NCBI GenBank assembly: GCA_030411725.1
Contig: MU839828.1
Location: 2,170,001-2,234,000, forward strand
Direction: 5' to 3'
Source: Echria macrotheca
Taxonomy: Eukaryota; Ascomycota; Sordariomycetes; Sordariales; Schizotheciaceae
Length of the DNA: 64,000 nucleotides
The position numbers and the translations under genes are program-made. Shown here one piece after another: positions 1 to 12,040 of this stretch (within the stretch, counting starts at the first letter, position 1; every line of letters begins with the position of its first letter). Under the pieces are notes generated by a model. The model was given only the letters and a program-made list of their open reading frames with translations. It had not been told where the DNA came from and searched no databases.

Positions 1-1015
1 TGGGCAATTACCTGATCGCCCGGGCTCGGGCGGCCCTCACGAGGCCCGGGGGGAAATCTCCCGAGGAGCAGCCTCTGCTTGGAGACTCGGATGAGCCACT
101 GCCAGGTTACTCGTCGACCGGACCTTATCCGTCGGCGCCTGCTGAGCGGCATGATGAGTCGACGGTGGAGGACTGTCTTGATGCCGAGGAGACCGGCGTA
201 GCTGCAGCGGCAAGAACCGAGACGGGCACACGAACGTTCAGCAAGACGACCATCCTCATCATAATCACCTTCGGCATCCTCGCGTTGTAAGTCCACCACC
301 CAGGGGAGATGATTTTAGCGCTGTGCTGGCAACTGACCAGGATGGCAGCCACACGATGGTTTTTGATTCGCTGCTGCCCGTCTTCTTGAGTACGGAACGG
401 CCCGAGCACCGAAGGCCAACGACTCTGCCTTTCAAATTTGCTGATGGTTTCGGATACGACACCCAGACCATTGGCTTCATCCTCTCGGTCCAAGGCGTGT
501 ATTCCATGGCCTCTACCTTTTTCTTCTTCCCGTGGGCTGTCCAGCGCCTCAACGCTCGCCGCCTCTTCTGGCTCATATCCGTGTCGTATCCGCTGCTTTA
601 CATCACGACGCCATACCTCGTTTTCCTCCCTGATACGCTCCGCATGGCGGGTATCTATGCGGTGGTCGTCTGGAAGTGCACGCTTTCGACCCTCGCGTAT
701 CCGAGCAATACAATCCTCCTCACCAACTCGGCCCCTACGACGCTATCGCTCGGCACCATCAACGGTGTGGCGGCTTCGACAGCGAGCTTGTCGCGCGCGG
801 CCGGCCCCGCCATATCGGGCCTCCTCTACGCCAGGGGGTTGGAGACGGGTTACTCGGGAACGGTCTGGTGGTTCACAGCCTTAGTGACGGTTCTCGGGGC
901 CTGGATCAGCTTTGCCATTCCGGAACCGAGAGGCCGGCTGGACGAGAAGGACCCGGCGGAAGCTACGGGCGGACCGTCATTACCACGAGAATCGCTAGAA
1001 TCTAGCCGGCTATAA
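1..1015 (+). CDS. MFS transporter, 3' part (5' end outside window)
   Basis: Seen: an open frame from base 3 to 286, an intron at 287-348 (gtaagt...gcag, 62 nt) and a second exon from 349 to the TAA at 1013-1015. The join gives GILAFHTMVFDSLLPVFLS, which reads smoothly across the splice. The protein has a hydrophilic acidic loop (near the window start), then hydrophobic helices and the segment NSAPTTLSLGTINGVAAS followed by a Gly/Ala-rich helix. Known: this motif is typical of fungal MFS_1 proteins of the yeast YCR023C type, whose substrate is not established. Inference: an integral membrane transporter of about 12 helices, of which the C-terminal half is visible, ending in a short charged tail. 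The N-terminal exons lie upstream of the window. No neighbouring gene suggests a substrate. An earlier acceptor (317-318) keeps frame but would give a 32-nt intron, so I rejected it. Confidence 0.85.
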
Positions 1016-2262
1016 AGCGGTGTGGCGGTGGGCTTTGCGCGAGAATTTTGCTTTTGAGCTTGCTAGAGTCGCAAATCGGCGTTTGGGATATTGATCGGAT
1101 CAACATTGGGATAGACTAAAGTGCTCTCAGGCATGGGGACATGAGACATACAGGGACAAGCATGGGTAAAATCTGGGTCACACGATGGGCATTGACGCGA
1201 CGGGCACTCGCTGAAGGATGCAGTTCTGCAAGAGGACGGGATTCTAGGGTGGGCCGGAGCGCAAAGACGGAGTTGAGTCGAGCGGGTTCTTTTTCTCTTT
1301 GGAAACGGCAGCTTTTTGGAACGATGGTCGTTGGCATTTTTACTTTTCTTTTCTCTTTATCTCGCACTGTTGGGTCGGAGGAGAAGGAGGATTTTGCAAG
1401 CATGGCTAGGACTTTTGTAATGACCTGAGTTGTTTTTGGGGGGTTTTGGCAAATTTTAACCCGGTTTGGGCACACGCATTCATTGCACGGCGGGTTGAGT
1501 GGATGTCAGATGGCTCGTGACCTGGTGCTCCGAGTGTCTGGCCGACGTCGTGCCTCCCACAGTTGCTCTCGGACAGTCCGAGGCTCACGGGCTGACGACA
1601 GGTGCAGGCAGGTCTGGGGAAGGGCGGTGGTGGTCCTGCAAAGGTGGGGGTGGGTGCAGCTCTGGTGTCCGGTTACTCGATTCGAACGGCTTAGCTCGCG
1701 GCTCTTGATTCGCCCGCTGCGGAATCCTTATCAGCATGTTGGGGGAGGCTTCTTGGACGATAGGGAACGAGGGTTCTGGAGAGGCAATAAATAGGATTCC
1801 ACGCCGAATGCTCCGCAATTGAGCGTCGCGCATGGCCCGCTCGCGTCGAATTTGCAGCATCACGCCGTCCAGCAGCTCGCTGTGTTCCCTTGCCAGTAGC
1901 GAATAGCAAAAAGGCCAGCGAGCGCCTTGCCGTGCCCCCACCACCGCCGCCGTCGACCGACCGACCGACCGACCGCAGACGCAGCAGGCCCGGATACAGG
2001 GAGGAAAGCGAGCAAGTGAGGAACCAGAGAGGGGTTTTCGGTTTTGGGCTGGGTTGGAGTCAAAGCATGGGTCCAACGCATTCGGAGTCACCACGAGACG
2101 AGACGAGGCAGTTGCAGCATTAGCATAGCAGTTTGCAGGTCAGCCACCGACGAACAGAAGCGACGCCGGGTTGGACCTCTGCTGCCCGGCTCCGGGCACC
2201 CGGCGAAAATCGAGAGAGGGCTGCATTCGCTGTCCAGCGGCAACCCGCCGGCCAACACGAAG
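1016..2262. other. Intergenic region and upstream region of the Zn2Cys6 gene
   Basis: No ORF here looks protein-like. The left part is the presumed 3' UTR of the transporter. The right part (about 1500-2262) is the presumed promoter and 5' leader of the transcription factor. It contains a GACC tetranucleotide repeat and pyrimidine-rich stretches. Frames are open for some distance upstream of the chosen ATG at 2263, but that extension is low-complexity. Confidence 0.6.
1955..1974. repeat. (GACC)5 microsatellite
   Basis: Five perfect copies of GACC lie in the upstream region of the Zn2Cys6 regulator, about 290 bp before its start codon. Confidence 0.9.
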
Positions 2263-5200
2263 ATGCCGGCGCCGGAGCATTCCCCGCCCTCGCCGGATCT
2301 TAACCCCTCCAAGCGCGTGCGCCAGTCGTCGCCCGGCCCCGACAAGGACTCGCCCACCTCGCTGCCGTCGGCCGGCGCCACGTCGCCCACCAGCGAGCAC
2401 CTGCACGATAACGGTGCTGCGGGCGCCGGCGGCGGCAAGGCGGGCCAGAGCAGCGGCTTCCGTAATGTGAGCGCATGCAACCGCTGTCGGCTGCGCAAGA
2501 ATCGCTGCGACCAGAAGCTGCCGAGCTGCGCAAGCTGCGAGAAGGCGGGCGTGGCCTGTGTAGGATACGATCCCATCACCAAGAGAGAGATACCACGGAG
2601 GTACATATATATATATACATACATCCTCAACCCCTGGGCCGTGAGGGTCTCAGCCTGCAAAACGGCTGGGCTGGAGCTGGGCTAACGGCTGCTTCCTTGT
2701 TAGTTATGTCTTTTATCTCGAGACGAGGGTCGACCACCTCGAGTCCCTTTTGTCGGCCAACAATATCGCATTCCCTCCCGCCGAGAACCTCGAGTACTGC
2801 TCGAAGAAGGGCCTTGGTGCGGGGTCGGTACGATCGCCCACCGAAGCCGCGAACTCAGCGATTTCTGAAGTGACCGAGTCCGTCGCGAGCACCAAGGTCG
2901 ATGGCAATGGTGACGACGCCGGAAGGCTGCAGAAGCTTGTCAACAAGTCTGGCCTCTCTGGGATACCCGGTGCCGCCAATCCTCGACATCTCGGCGCCAC
3001 TTCCGGCGTGTCTTTTGCGCGCGTCGTCTTCGCCGCTGTGCAGTCGTCGGTCTCAGATCAGCGGTCGACCTCGGAAAAAGGGGGTATCCGACCATACAAG
3101 TCCATCGCGGGCAATGGCCCAAGTCAGGGCACGTCGATGCGCGATTCCTTCTTCGGCCTTCACACCAAACCATCAATCCATCCGGCGCCGTTCCCCGAGA
3201 GGCCGGTCGCGAAGAAGCTCGTCACCTTGTATTTTGAGTATGCGAACCCGCAGATGCCGGTGCTTCACAAGGGCGAGTTTATGGACATGTTTGATCGTGC
3301 CTACGCCGAAGAGGGTCGGGTCCGCGGGCCGAGGGAACTTTACATGCTGAATATGGTTTTTGCAATTGGTGGTGCCATCATTCTCGGCGAAGGGGGTAAG
3401 AGTGATGACATGATTGTGGACGGGCCCAAGCAGGCGCAACCAGAGGAGTACCATGCTAGCGCCATTGTGCATCTCGAGTCGTGTCTCGGGAGCGGGGGCG
3501 GGCTGGAGGAGCTGCAGGCCGTGCTGCTGCTCTCCAACTTTGCCCTCCTGCGGCCTGTTCCGCCCGGGCTTTGGTATATCATCGGCGTCGCCGTCAGGTT
3601 AGCCGTCGATCTTGGGCTGCACTACGAAGACGGCAAGGACATCGAGACCGGGCTTGGGGATGCGGTATCACAGCAGAACGAAAATCTGGCCAGGGAACGC
3701 GGCAGACGAGAGTGGGTGCGGGATCTGAGACGGCGACTCTGGTGGTGTACGTATTCGTTCGACCGTCTGGTCAGCGTCTGCGTGGGCCGCCCTTTCGGGA
3801 TTTCCGATCAAGTCATCACCACCGAGTTCCCCTCGCTGTTGGAGGACCGCTTCATTAGCCAGCAGAATGGATTGCGAGAACCACCTGCCGAGATGCTCAG
3901 ACCGACATACAAACTCATCGCCCACCACTATTTCCGCTTGCGGTTGCTGCAGTCCGAGATCCTGCAGGTGCTGCAGTTCCAGCAGGCACAGGCAGCCCGT
4001 AGCAGCGGCCTCAATGGCAAAAACCCACACATGCATACCTCGCTGCCATCGCCCTTCTTATCGCAGTTCGACTCCTTCCGGTCGTGGAGGATAGACATCG
4101 ACAGGCGTCTCTACGAATGGAAGAACTCGGCCCCACAGAAGCACGACACGGGCGTTGCGTTTTCCACCGAGTTCTTCGACCTTAACTACTGGCAGGCTAT
4201 CATCATGCTCTATAGGCAGAGCCTGAGTGTGCCTGCGATGTTTGAGGGCGAATACCACACGGCCAAGGAGGTCAACAGCCCGACCATGTACAATATGGAG
4301 CTTCGCGAGGACGAAGACAGGGTGTATCTCAAAGTTGCCGAGGCGGGCCAGAAGATCCTGCGGCTCTACCGGCAGCTGCACCTGATTGGCCTTGTCAACT
4401 ATACCTACCTGGCTACTCACCATCTCTTTATGGCCGGGATATCATATCTATATGCCATCTGGCACTCTCCCATAGTGAGGAGCCGACTGGTAAGTGGTCT
4501 CGATGGCTTACAGCCAGTTGCTAACCACTGGTTACAGACAATGGACGAGGTGGACTTCACCGTTCTTGCCGCGACATCCGTCTTTACGGATCTGATGGAG
4601 AAATGCCCCCCAGCTGAAGCATGCCGTGATGCCTTTGACCGGACCGTCAAGGCGACGGTAAAGATGGCCAATTCCACGGGCGGATTTGGCCAAAAGCCGA
4701 AACCACGTCACCGACTGGATTGGTCGAGGGGCACAACGGTGGACACATCGTCGCAGATATCAGGCTCGAGCAAGCACAGACACGCACACCGTGGGTCTAT
4801 CGACCAGCTCGCAGCCGCGGCCGCGGCCGACCTGAGCTCCGTCTCGGACGCGTACTCGAATAGCGCGTCGCCCTCGTCGCTGCCACCGTTCCAGAAGCAA
4901 CAGCAATACCACCGGCTTAAAACCGAGCCGTCGGAGGCCAGCAGCGGCGGCTTCTCCATGATGCGCAACCTCCCGGCGCCGCCAAGGAGCACCACAAGCG
5001 GCGGATCAGCCGACATGCACGGCGCAACGCCCGAGGCCATCGACCCGTCGCTGGTGGGGTCTCCCGTGGGCGGCGGCCAGACGAGCTCACCAATCATGGG
5101 GATGGCGCGGCCGACGTTTGCGCAGCAACAACAGGGTGGTGACGTCTTTAACTCGGGAGCGATGGGCGGTGGAGGAGGAGGATTCGGAGATTTGCGAGGG

Positions 5201-5419
5201 ATCGATTTCCTCCAGGGACTGGATGGTGGTTCTGGAGGTCTGGACGGGACGACGGGCGATTTCAATTTCGGCGAGCAGATGGATCTCGGGTTCGGGCTGG
5301 GCTGGGAGGGGCTGCATCATGACTTTAGCGAGGGGCAGCAGGTTGATCTGTTTGATGGCTTCTTTTTTGGTGGGCAGCAGGGTGGTGGGCCGGGGGGTCT
5401 TGGGATGGGTGGGTTATGA
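2263..5419 (+). CDS. Zn2Cys6 transcription factor, Ppr1-like DNA-binding region
   Basis: Exons 2263-2600, 2704-4489 and 4538-5419 (1001 aa). Intron 1 (103 nt) has donor gtacat and acceptor ttag. Intron 2 (48 nt, gtaagt...gttacag with ctaac branch) keeps frame, so it would be missed by simple ORF calling. The binuclear cluster starts at Cys72 with spacing CX2CX6CX6CX2CX6C (Cys72, 75, 82, 89, 92, 99). It is followed by YDPITKREIPRSYVFYLE and a short coiled coil (RVDHLESLLSANN). Known: this cluster-linker arrangement resembles yeast Ppr1, the activator of pyrimidine genes. The middle of the protein (about residues 300-560) has the helical fungal_trans regulatory domain, including RLWWCTYSFDRLVSVCVGRP. 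The C-terminus is long, Gln/Gly/Ser-rich and probably disordered, with an acidic glycine-rich end suited to activation. Inference: nuclear pathway-specific regulator; targets unknown. Similarity to Ppr1 does not prove a pyrimidine role. Confidence 0.9.
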
Positions 5420-6265
5420 CCTTTCTTTTTTTTTCACTTGTATATTAATATCCTTGCTGTTCGTCACGGGAGCGAGGTTGCGTCGATGGTAGCGGGTTAT
5501 GTTTGTCGTGGGTGGGGGGCTATATCTGTGGAAAAATTCACGGTCGTTGGTGGTTCTGGATGGATATATGGAATGAATTGCGGGGTATTGCGATGGACTG
5601 GTTGATAGTTGGTGGTCGATAGTCGGGATCGAAAAGGGGGAGACAAACAATGGAGGAAGGGGAAGGGGAGGAATGAAAAACCGCGCTGGAACATCCATGT
5701 CCTCTCTGAACTTGAACTTGAGCCCCCTTCTTTATCATGTTATGGAATGTGAAGCCGAAGTGTCTCCCTGTTCTATTCAAGCCCAACGGCAACTTGACGA
5801 TGAACCCAATGGCCAACGCCGGCGTCTCGGGAGATGCAGGATAACGGAATAATGGTGGCGGAACTTGCTGTGTGTGGTAGCTCTAGGATAGAAGGTACGA
5901 TTCACACACACTCTGGGAGGTAAAAGCTGGGAGGGGAGGGAAGAATACCCAAGAAGGATGGGACTGCTTCCTTCTCGGCTTGTCTAGATCTAGATATTTA
6001 TCGCCGGGACGACGGAGACTTATTATTTTCCCCTGACCGGGTGGATATTCTCAGGCTTTGTGGTCGCGGTCAAAACTAGAATTAGACCAGTTACATACAC
6101 ACACCCTCATCACCTCGCACAGAACACCAGATCCCGCGTGGTATAGACCAGATTCAATGTAGACCATCTTGTTCTTTTCATTTCGTATGTATTATGCATA
6201 CCACATGTACTCGTTAAGGGTGATCAGCAAAACCCCCCGTTCACCCAAACACCCCAACCCACACT
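5420..6265. other. Convergent intergenic region
   Basis: This lies between the 3' ends of the Zn2Cys6 gene (+) and the AlkB-like gene (-). It is more AT-rich than the coding DNA, with a T-run just after the stop codon at 5417-5419. I see only 3' UTR-type sequence; the short ORFs here are Pro/Ser-rich or simple sequence. Confidence 0.6.
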
Positions 6266-7721
6266 CTATTTTGATTTCGAACCTTTAGAACTATCCCTGG
6301 GAAACCTCGGATTCCCATCCTCATCAAACTCAGCCCACTGAAAAAACGAACAGCCCGCCTTCCCAGGCACATTTCCCGCATGACACATCCAGAAATACCG
6401 CCCCCAGTTCTCGCGCTTGCGCTGCACGACGCGCAGGACGCAGGCCACATCGCACCCGCACCGCGGCGTGTGACGCGGATGAAATTCCTCCCGATAATCG
6501 CGATACGTGATGTTGATCCGCCTGCGGCCGGCGACGGGGTGCGGATCGATGGCCGCGGCGGGGGCGATGCTGTGTTTCCACTCCTCCTGCATCTCGGCGT
6601 GCATCACCAGGAGGGAGTTGTGCGGGAGGTGGATGGCGATCTGGCCCTCGGCGTCGGCGCCGGAGACGGTGTTGTTGTTGGTGTTGTCGTCGTTGTCGCC
6701 GTCCTTGGGGAGCACCCTTCTCACGCGGAATTCTCTTGTTACGCCGAGCGAGAGGGACCCGATCACGGCGCGCGGGCCGAGATACGTCAGCTGGTCGCTG
6801 TGCTGGTATTGTGCGGTATCAGTCAACGGAGTGGGGTCGGTGAGAGAGAGAGAGAGAGACAAAAAACACATACCCAGCCAACGCTCTCCTGCGGCCCGTT
6901 GTAGCAGTTTACAAACGCCGCGTTGGGGCACCACGGCTTCGGGGACTGGTACTTGAGCTTCTTCCCACCGTGGCGGGTACGGATACGCTCGGCGATCTCG
7001 CGGTTGACGGCCTCGCCGACGCGGGTCTTGACCTTTTCGAGCATGGGCGTGATCTTGCGGACGTCCTGCCACTCTCTATCAGATTGATATCCGTGCAAAT
7101 AAAAATCTCCAAACCCACCGTCAACCGCGCGCCGTTGTAGACGTACTCATGCATCTGCTGGTCCCGCTCGTCGTAGCTCTCCACGTAGAAACTTGAAGTA
7201 TGCGGACTCGACACGACATTGTCAAACAGCTTGAACGTAATCTTCTCAAACGTCTTTGATTCTTCCAGCAGTTCGACGAGGAGGTCGTTTGCCTCGTCAG
7301 CGGGCAGAAAGTTGAGGAGCACGGTGCACGGCGTGTGCTCGGCAATGTCAACGGGGTCGTACAGGTGCAGCGTTGCCCCCTTTCTCGACAGCAGCTTGGT
7401 TCTCTTGGCACCTGGCGCAGGGCTGTTTCCAGCATGCTCTAGGGTGAAGGACCGCAGTGATGTCTGCGCAACTGTGCCGGCGACCGATTTTCTTGGTGGA
7501 AGTCGTGCGCTGAGGGCTTGCGATGTCGCCTGGACGGATCCGTCGTGTGCGAGCAGAAGATCCAGGAGGGTTTCTTGGTCAAATTCCGGGTGGAGCGAGG
7601 CCAACATGGCCAACTTCACGTCGGTCGAGTCTTCACCGTCATCGTCTTCATCGGTCCTGTTGGTCTGCAGGGCCGGTTCCGGACTTGATTTTCTTTTTCT
7701 CCTTGTTATGAATGCATCCAT
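6266..7721 (-). CDS. AlkB-type 2-oxoglutarate/Fe(II) dioxygenase with CUE and GRF modules
   Basis: Exons (minus) 7721-7119, 7071-6874 and 6802-6266; introns 7072-7118 and 6803-6873 (445 aa). The frame is open a little upstream through a TTG, but the first ATG is at 7721 (MDAFITRRKRK). Residues about 25-65 form a CUE-like ubiquitin-binding motif (DVKLAMLASLHPEFDQETLL). The dioxygenase core includes YQSPKPWCPNAAFVNCYNGP and HSDQLTYLGPRAVIGSLSLG, giving the HxD iron ligands His268/Asp270. The distal His is about 344 and the 2OG-contacting arginines are in RRRINITYR. The C-terminus has a GRF zinc finger pattern: CGCDVAC, then WGRYFWMCH, then CSFFQW. Known: AlkB enzymes directly reverse N-alkyl base damage; GRF fingers bind single-stranded nucleic acid. 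Inference: nuclear alkylation-repair enzyme recruited through ubiquitin and ssDNA. It is divergent from PEX7 with a 363-bp shared upstream region. Confidence 0.88.
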
Positions 7722-8084
7722 CGTTTGCAACAGCCGGTCCGCACGACACCTAGCCTAGGGTAGCTACGCATTTCGGACCCAGCAGATATAAAACTCCAAG
7801 TTGGGGGCTGACAAATGGCCTAGGCTGTACAACGCGTCAAGCAGGTCGTGTCGTTGAAAGGGCGGGGCAGTGAAACACGTTGGAGAAGCGCTATCACCTG
7901 ACCTGTTCCCGCTGTGGGGCGCGGGGTACACCCCCCTGCAAGGTTTCTCACAGGGGGTGAAAAGGAACAGCCGAGGCCCCACGGTTGGTGGTGAATGCGG
8001 ACTGCGGGAAACAACGTCACTTCAGGTCCTCGTCTCTCTCCCCGCGCGCGAGGAAGACGAGGATCTCCAACCCGGTCCCCCAAT
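7722..8084. promoter_or_regulatory. Shared divergent promoter region (AlkB-like / PEX7)
   Basis: The two genes start 363 bp apart in opposite directions, so both promoters must lie largely here or overlap the 5' leaders. I see no clear TATA box. An open plus-strand frame precedes the PEX7 ATG but shows no family resemblance. Confidence 0.5.
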
Positions 8085-9219
8085 ATGGCGTCGATGCTGG
8101 AATTCCGCACGCCGGGCTACCAGGGGTCGGCGGTGCAGTACTCGCCGTACTATGACTCGCGCCTGGCCGTGGCGGCGTCGACCAACTATGGCATCGTCGG
8201 CAACGGCCGCCTGTACTGCCTCGGCCTCAGCGCCCGTGGCGTCGCCATTGAGAAGACGTTCGACACTAACGATGCCCTTTACGACCTCGCCTGGTCCGAG
8301 ATCAACGAGAACCAGCTGGTCGCGGCCACGGGCGACGGCTCCATCAAGCTGTTTGATCTCGCCGTCGACCAGTTCCCCGTCATGAACTTCCACGAGCACA
8401 ACCGCGAGGTCTTTTCGGTGACTTGGAACCCCATCGCCAAGGACACGTTTGTGTCGAGCTCGTGGGACGGCACCGTCAAGCTGGCATGTTTCTCTCAAGT
8501 CTCTCCGGGACCTCCAAACTAAACTGGCACAGTGGTCCCCCACACGCACCGCGTCCCTCAAAACCCTCCCCATCGGCTGCACGGCCTACAGCACGACCTT
8601 CAGCCCAACCAACCCCTCCATCATCTCGGTCTCGTCTTCCGACTCACACATCCGCATCTTCGACCTGCGCACCCCCGTCTCGGCAAAGTACCACCTCACC
8701 ACCGTCATCCCCGTGCACGCCCCGCCCGCCGCCGGCCCCGTCCTCCCCCGCATCGCCACCCCCGGCGCCCCTCCAGGCGCGACCTACGCCGGCGCCGTCC
8801 CCGGCGAGGTCCTCACGCACGACTGGAACAAGTACCACGACGGCATTATCGCCGCCGGCGGCGTCGACCGGCTCATCCGCACCTTTGACGTGCGCAACCC
8901 CACGGGCGGACCCGTCGCCCTTCTCGCGGGACACAACTACGCCGTTCGCCGACTCGCCTGGTCGCCGCACGCGAGCGATGTTTTGGTCAGTGCCAGCTAC
9001 GACATGACGGTGCGCGTGTGGTCGGACGGGTCGTCGGCGCCGATCCCGCCGGCGGAGAATACCATCCGCGCGGGCACGGAGCTGGGGCTGATGAATCGCC
9101 ATACCGAGTTCGCCATGGGCGTTGATTGGTGTTTGTTTGGGGCCGGAGGGTGGGTTGCCTCGGTCGGATGGGATGAGAGGGTGTTGTTGTTCGATGCGCA
9201 TACCCTGGTCAGGAGTTGA
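8085..9219 (+). CDS. pex7: Peroxisomal targeting signal 2 receptor (WD40)
   Basis: Exons 8085-8483 and 8533-9219 (361 aa). The intron (8484-8532, 49 nt) has a GC donor (CTG|gcatgt) and a cacag acceptor. This is the only join that restores the WD motif DGTVKLWSP. The start MASMLEFRTPGYQG fits the family; the second Met at 8094 is an alternative. WD repeats are visible as LYDLAWSEINENQLVAATGD, NREVFSVTWNP, FVSSSWDGTVKLW, SSDSHIRIFDLR, AAGGVDRLIRTFDVR and LVSASYDMTVRVWSD. Known: PEX7 binds the N-terminal PTS2 of matrix proteins such as thiolase in the cytosol and docks at the peroxisome with a PEX20/PEX5-type co-receptor. Its length matches the family. An Ala/Pro-rich loop (about residues 200-230) interrupts a blade, which is common in filamentous fungi. 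Confidence 0.93.
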
Positions 9220-10047
9220 TTTTTATTTTATGACCCGGATGTTGAGGATATGATATGTAAGAGTAGATTCCTTGTTGGTAGAGGGCTAGGTTTTGGTCGA
9301 ATACCCCTTTATTATTTATTGTTTTTTACGTTGTGTTGTGGTGGTAGGCGTATATGTATCTTGTGGGGGGGGTCCGGAAAGGAGAAGAAAAGATTCAGGG
9401 GTGAACGAGCAGGTGATGAGGAGAGCATGAGATAGGCGGAAAGGCATGAAGACAATATGGGAAAGAGAGATGCGAGTATATCGACGAGCTCTCTCGCAGA
9501 AAAAAGGCATAAGAGGATGATGGGAACGGGAAGGTGTTGTCACTTTTAGCAAGAGGGAGGTTGAAGGGGAGCAGAGTGGGTGACCAAGTGGGACTGGATA
9601 GAAGACGCCTGATTGCGGCATAGAAATCAACACAATCACAACATGGAGCGTTGATGTTTCTCCCGTCTCTCCTGTTTTTCACACCTTCCTAGGCCAATTG
9701 GCTTTAAATGCATCGACAACCATGCCCAATATACCATGATACCTATTCTGTACACTCAATCTAACTTACATGAAAGAAACCAATCTAATTAGCAAGTCGT
9801 AGTAGAGATGATCGCTCAAAACCCGTGCAAACCCCCAATCCGGTTTTTCCCTGGCCTCTCTTCCGCATGTGATATCTCGGGTGTTGTTGGTACAAGTTGC
9901 AGAAGACAGCCCAGCCCAACCCAGACCATAGGTCTATACAAAAGCAGCATACATCCCACACCCCCCGGAACGCCCAAGGTATATGCTACATCTTTATTCA
10001 GACACCGCCCATATTTTCGCGCGCCCCGACATCAACAAAACACGTCA
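9220..10047. other. Convergent intergenic region
   Basis: This lies between the 3' ends of PEX7 (+) and the DEAD-box gene (-). It holds purine-rich and AT-richer sequence consistent with two 3' UTRs. No supported gene. Confidence 0.6.
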
Positions 10048-12040
10048 TCAGAAAGACGACCGTGGTCTCGAGAACTTTCTCTCGCCACCACGATCGTCAC
10101 GGCCGTCACGACCGTCACGACCTCCTCTCGCCGAATTGAATACGCGGTCGAACGCGCTACCACGGTCGAACCCGCCGCCGCGGCCACGTTCGAACCCACC
10201 ACCGCCGCGGCCACCACCCATGTGGCCGCCAGTCCGTCCGTGAGCCGGAGGGTACTCGCTGCCGCGACTCAGAACCCGCAGGTTTTTGGTACCGAGTGAC
10301 TGGGCCATTTTGGGCGAGACGGCCGGTGGTTGGTCATAACCAAACGTAATAAGCGCCAAATTGTTGGCGTTCTCGACAATATCCTCGCTATCGTTACCTC
10401 CCAAAGCACCACCGAGAAGGGATTTGTACATCTCGTCCTTGATCATGTCGGGGATCTTCTCCATGGCTTTTCGGATCTGACTGAACTGCTCAGGCAGCTG
10501 GGCTCCTGATTCTGTCGCATCCACGCTGGCACACTCAAGATCGGTGGAGCGCTGGATGGGAAGACCTCGGAGCCGGCCGCGGGCGAGAGAAACTTCCATA
10601 TCTGTTAGAAGTATCCATCCCTCACCGTCCTTGCCTGCTCTGCCGGTACGACCAACACGGTGGATATAGTGCTCCCTGTCCTTGGGCAAATGGACCTGGA
10701 TAACATGGCTGACGTTGGGAAAGTCCATGCCCCGGGCCGTCACGTCGCTTGAGAACAGGATGGCTGATTTGGCAAGCTTGAAGTCTCTAGCGCTCACCGT
10801 TCTCCCGGCTTGCGTCAGCTTTGAATGGATGTCTAGAACCTGGGGCCAACCGGGGTTCTGATATGCGATCCGTCTGAACAGGCTCTTCATCAGGACAACC
10901 GAGGCTGTCGTGGGCAAAAAGACAATGGCCTTGAACGGCAAACCATCCTCTGCCTTGTTTATTTGCCGCTGAATGAGTTCCAACAGAGTCGGCATGAGAT
11001 TCTCCATGCCCTTGCAGGGCACAATATACTGCGGCACCTTCTCGTGGGTTGCCGCCTCGTTCGGGTCGATTGTCTGGACGAACTCAAACTTGTTCTCGTC
11101 GACGAAGTTCCTGGCGAGGCTGACGACGTCCTTGGGGATGGTGGCAGAGAACAGGAGAGTTTGCCGAGGGACCTTGTTGGGGGGAGGAAGCTCTCGGAGA
11201 ATATTGTTAAGCTCCTGTTCGAACCCAGTTTCCAGCATCCTGTCTGCCTCGTCCAGAACCAGGGCCTGCAGGTTGGGGGCTGCCATCTTGCTAGAAGGGT
11301 CCGAGAGCAAATCCAACAGACGGCCAGGCGTCGCAATCAAGAGGTGGCAGCCCTGCCGCTGCGTCTTCTGGAGCATAAGCCGCTTCTGCGTACCGCCCAC
11401 AGCGGATTGCACCACGATTCCCGTCTGGCGGACTAGCCGTCTCGCCTCCTCCGCAATCTGTTCTGCCAGTTCACGAGTCGGGGTGATGATAATGGCACGG
11501 ATATCATCGGACCGCGCGCGGCCAAACCCGTTGCTTGAGGCCAGCTCTGGTGACCGATCGAGGATCCGCTGTAGAATTGGCACCAGGAATGCCAGCGTCT
11601 TTCCCGTTCCTGTCTTCGCCTGAGCAACGCTATTCAACGTTAGCGCATGTCGATCCACGCGACGAGGAGACATAAACGTACAGATCCGTCCCGTCCAGGG
11701 CAGCGTTGATCGTTTTGGTCTGGACATCCGTCATATCCTCGAACCTCATCCCATTGGTGATGGCATCAACGAGCACAGGGTTAACACCGAGAGACTCCAG
11801 ATCCTTGAACTTGGTGATGAGCTTATGCTGGCGCTCCGGGGCGCGAGCTTCCACCTCGCTCGAGTATGAACGGAGGAGCTGACTGGCAGCCGAGAGACAA
11901 GGCGTAGCAAGCGGTCGGGATGCGGAGGAGAGGGCGAGGGAGGAAGACAGCGATGGGCGCGAGACGATCTGGACACGACCCAGGCCGCTCAGAGCAGCGC
12001 GGCAGAACCGCGCCTGCCGGAGGACGCTCGTCTTCATCAT
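10048..12040 (-). CDS. mss116: Mitochondrial DEAD-box RNA helicase
   Basis: Exons (minus) 12040-11682 and 11629-10048; intron 11630-11681 (52 nt), joining GTDL to VAQAKTGTGKT (646 aa). I chose the ATG in caccATGATGAAG over an upstream in-frame ATG at 12064. The N-terminus is Arg/Ser-rich with almost no acidic residues, a mitochondrial presequence. All helicase motifs are present: AQAKTGTGKT (I), PTRELAEQ (Ia), TPGRLLD (Ib), DEAD (II), SAT (III), FLPT (IV), SSDVTARGMDFP (V) and HRVGRTGRAG (VI). After the core comes the helical extension typical of Mss116, then an RGG/GRDGRD basic tail. Known: Mss116/CYT-19 proteins are general RNA chaperones that help mitochondrial group I and II introns fold and support translation. 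Inference: same role here. Confidence 0.93.

Noticed and set aside
287..318. 32-nt version of the transporter intron
   Set aside because: Too short for this genome; the 62-nt version gives the expected FHTMVFD join.
1660..1760. Possible tRNA, because GTTCGAATC occurs on the minus strand
   Set aside because: Only a B-box-like stretch is present. I found no A box at the right distance and no pairing acceptor stem.
4490..4537. Coding reading of the 48 bases in the first Zn2Cys6 gene
   Set aside because: It is open in frame, but perfect gtaagt, ctaac and ttacag signals and an interruption of an otherwise smooth helical region argue for an intron.
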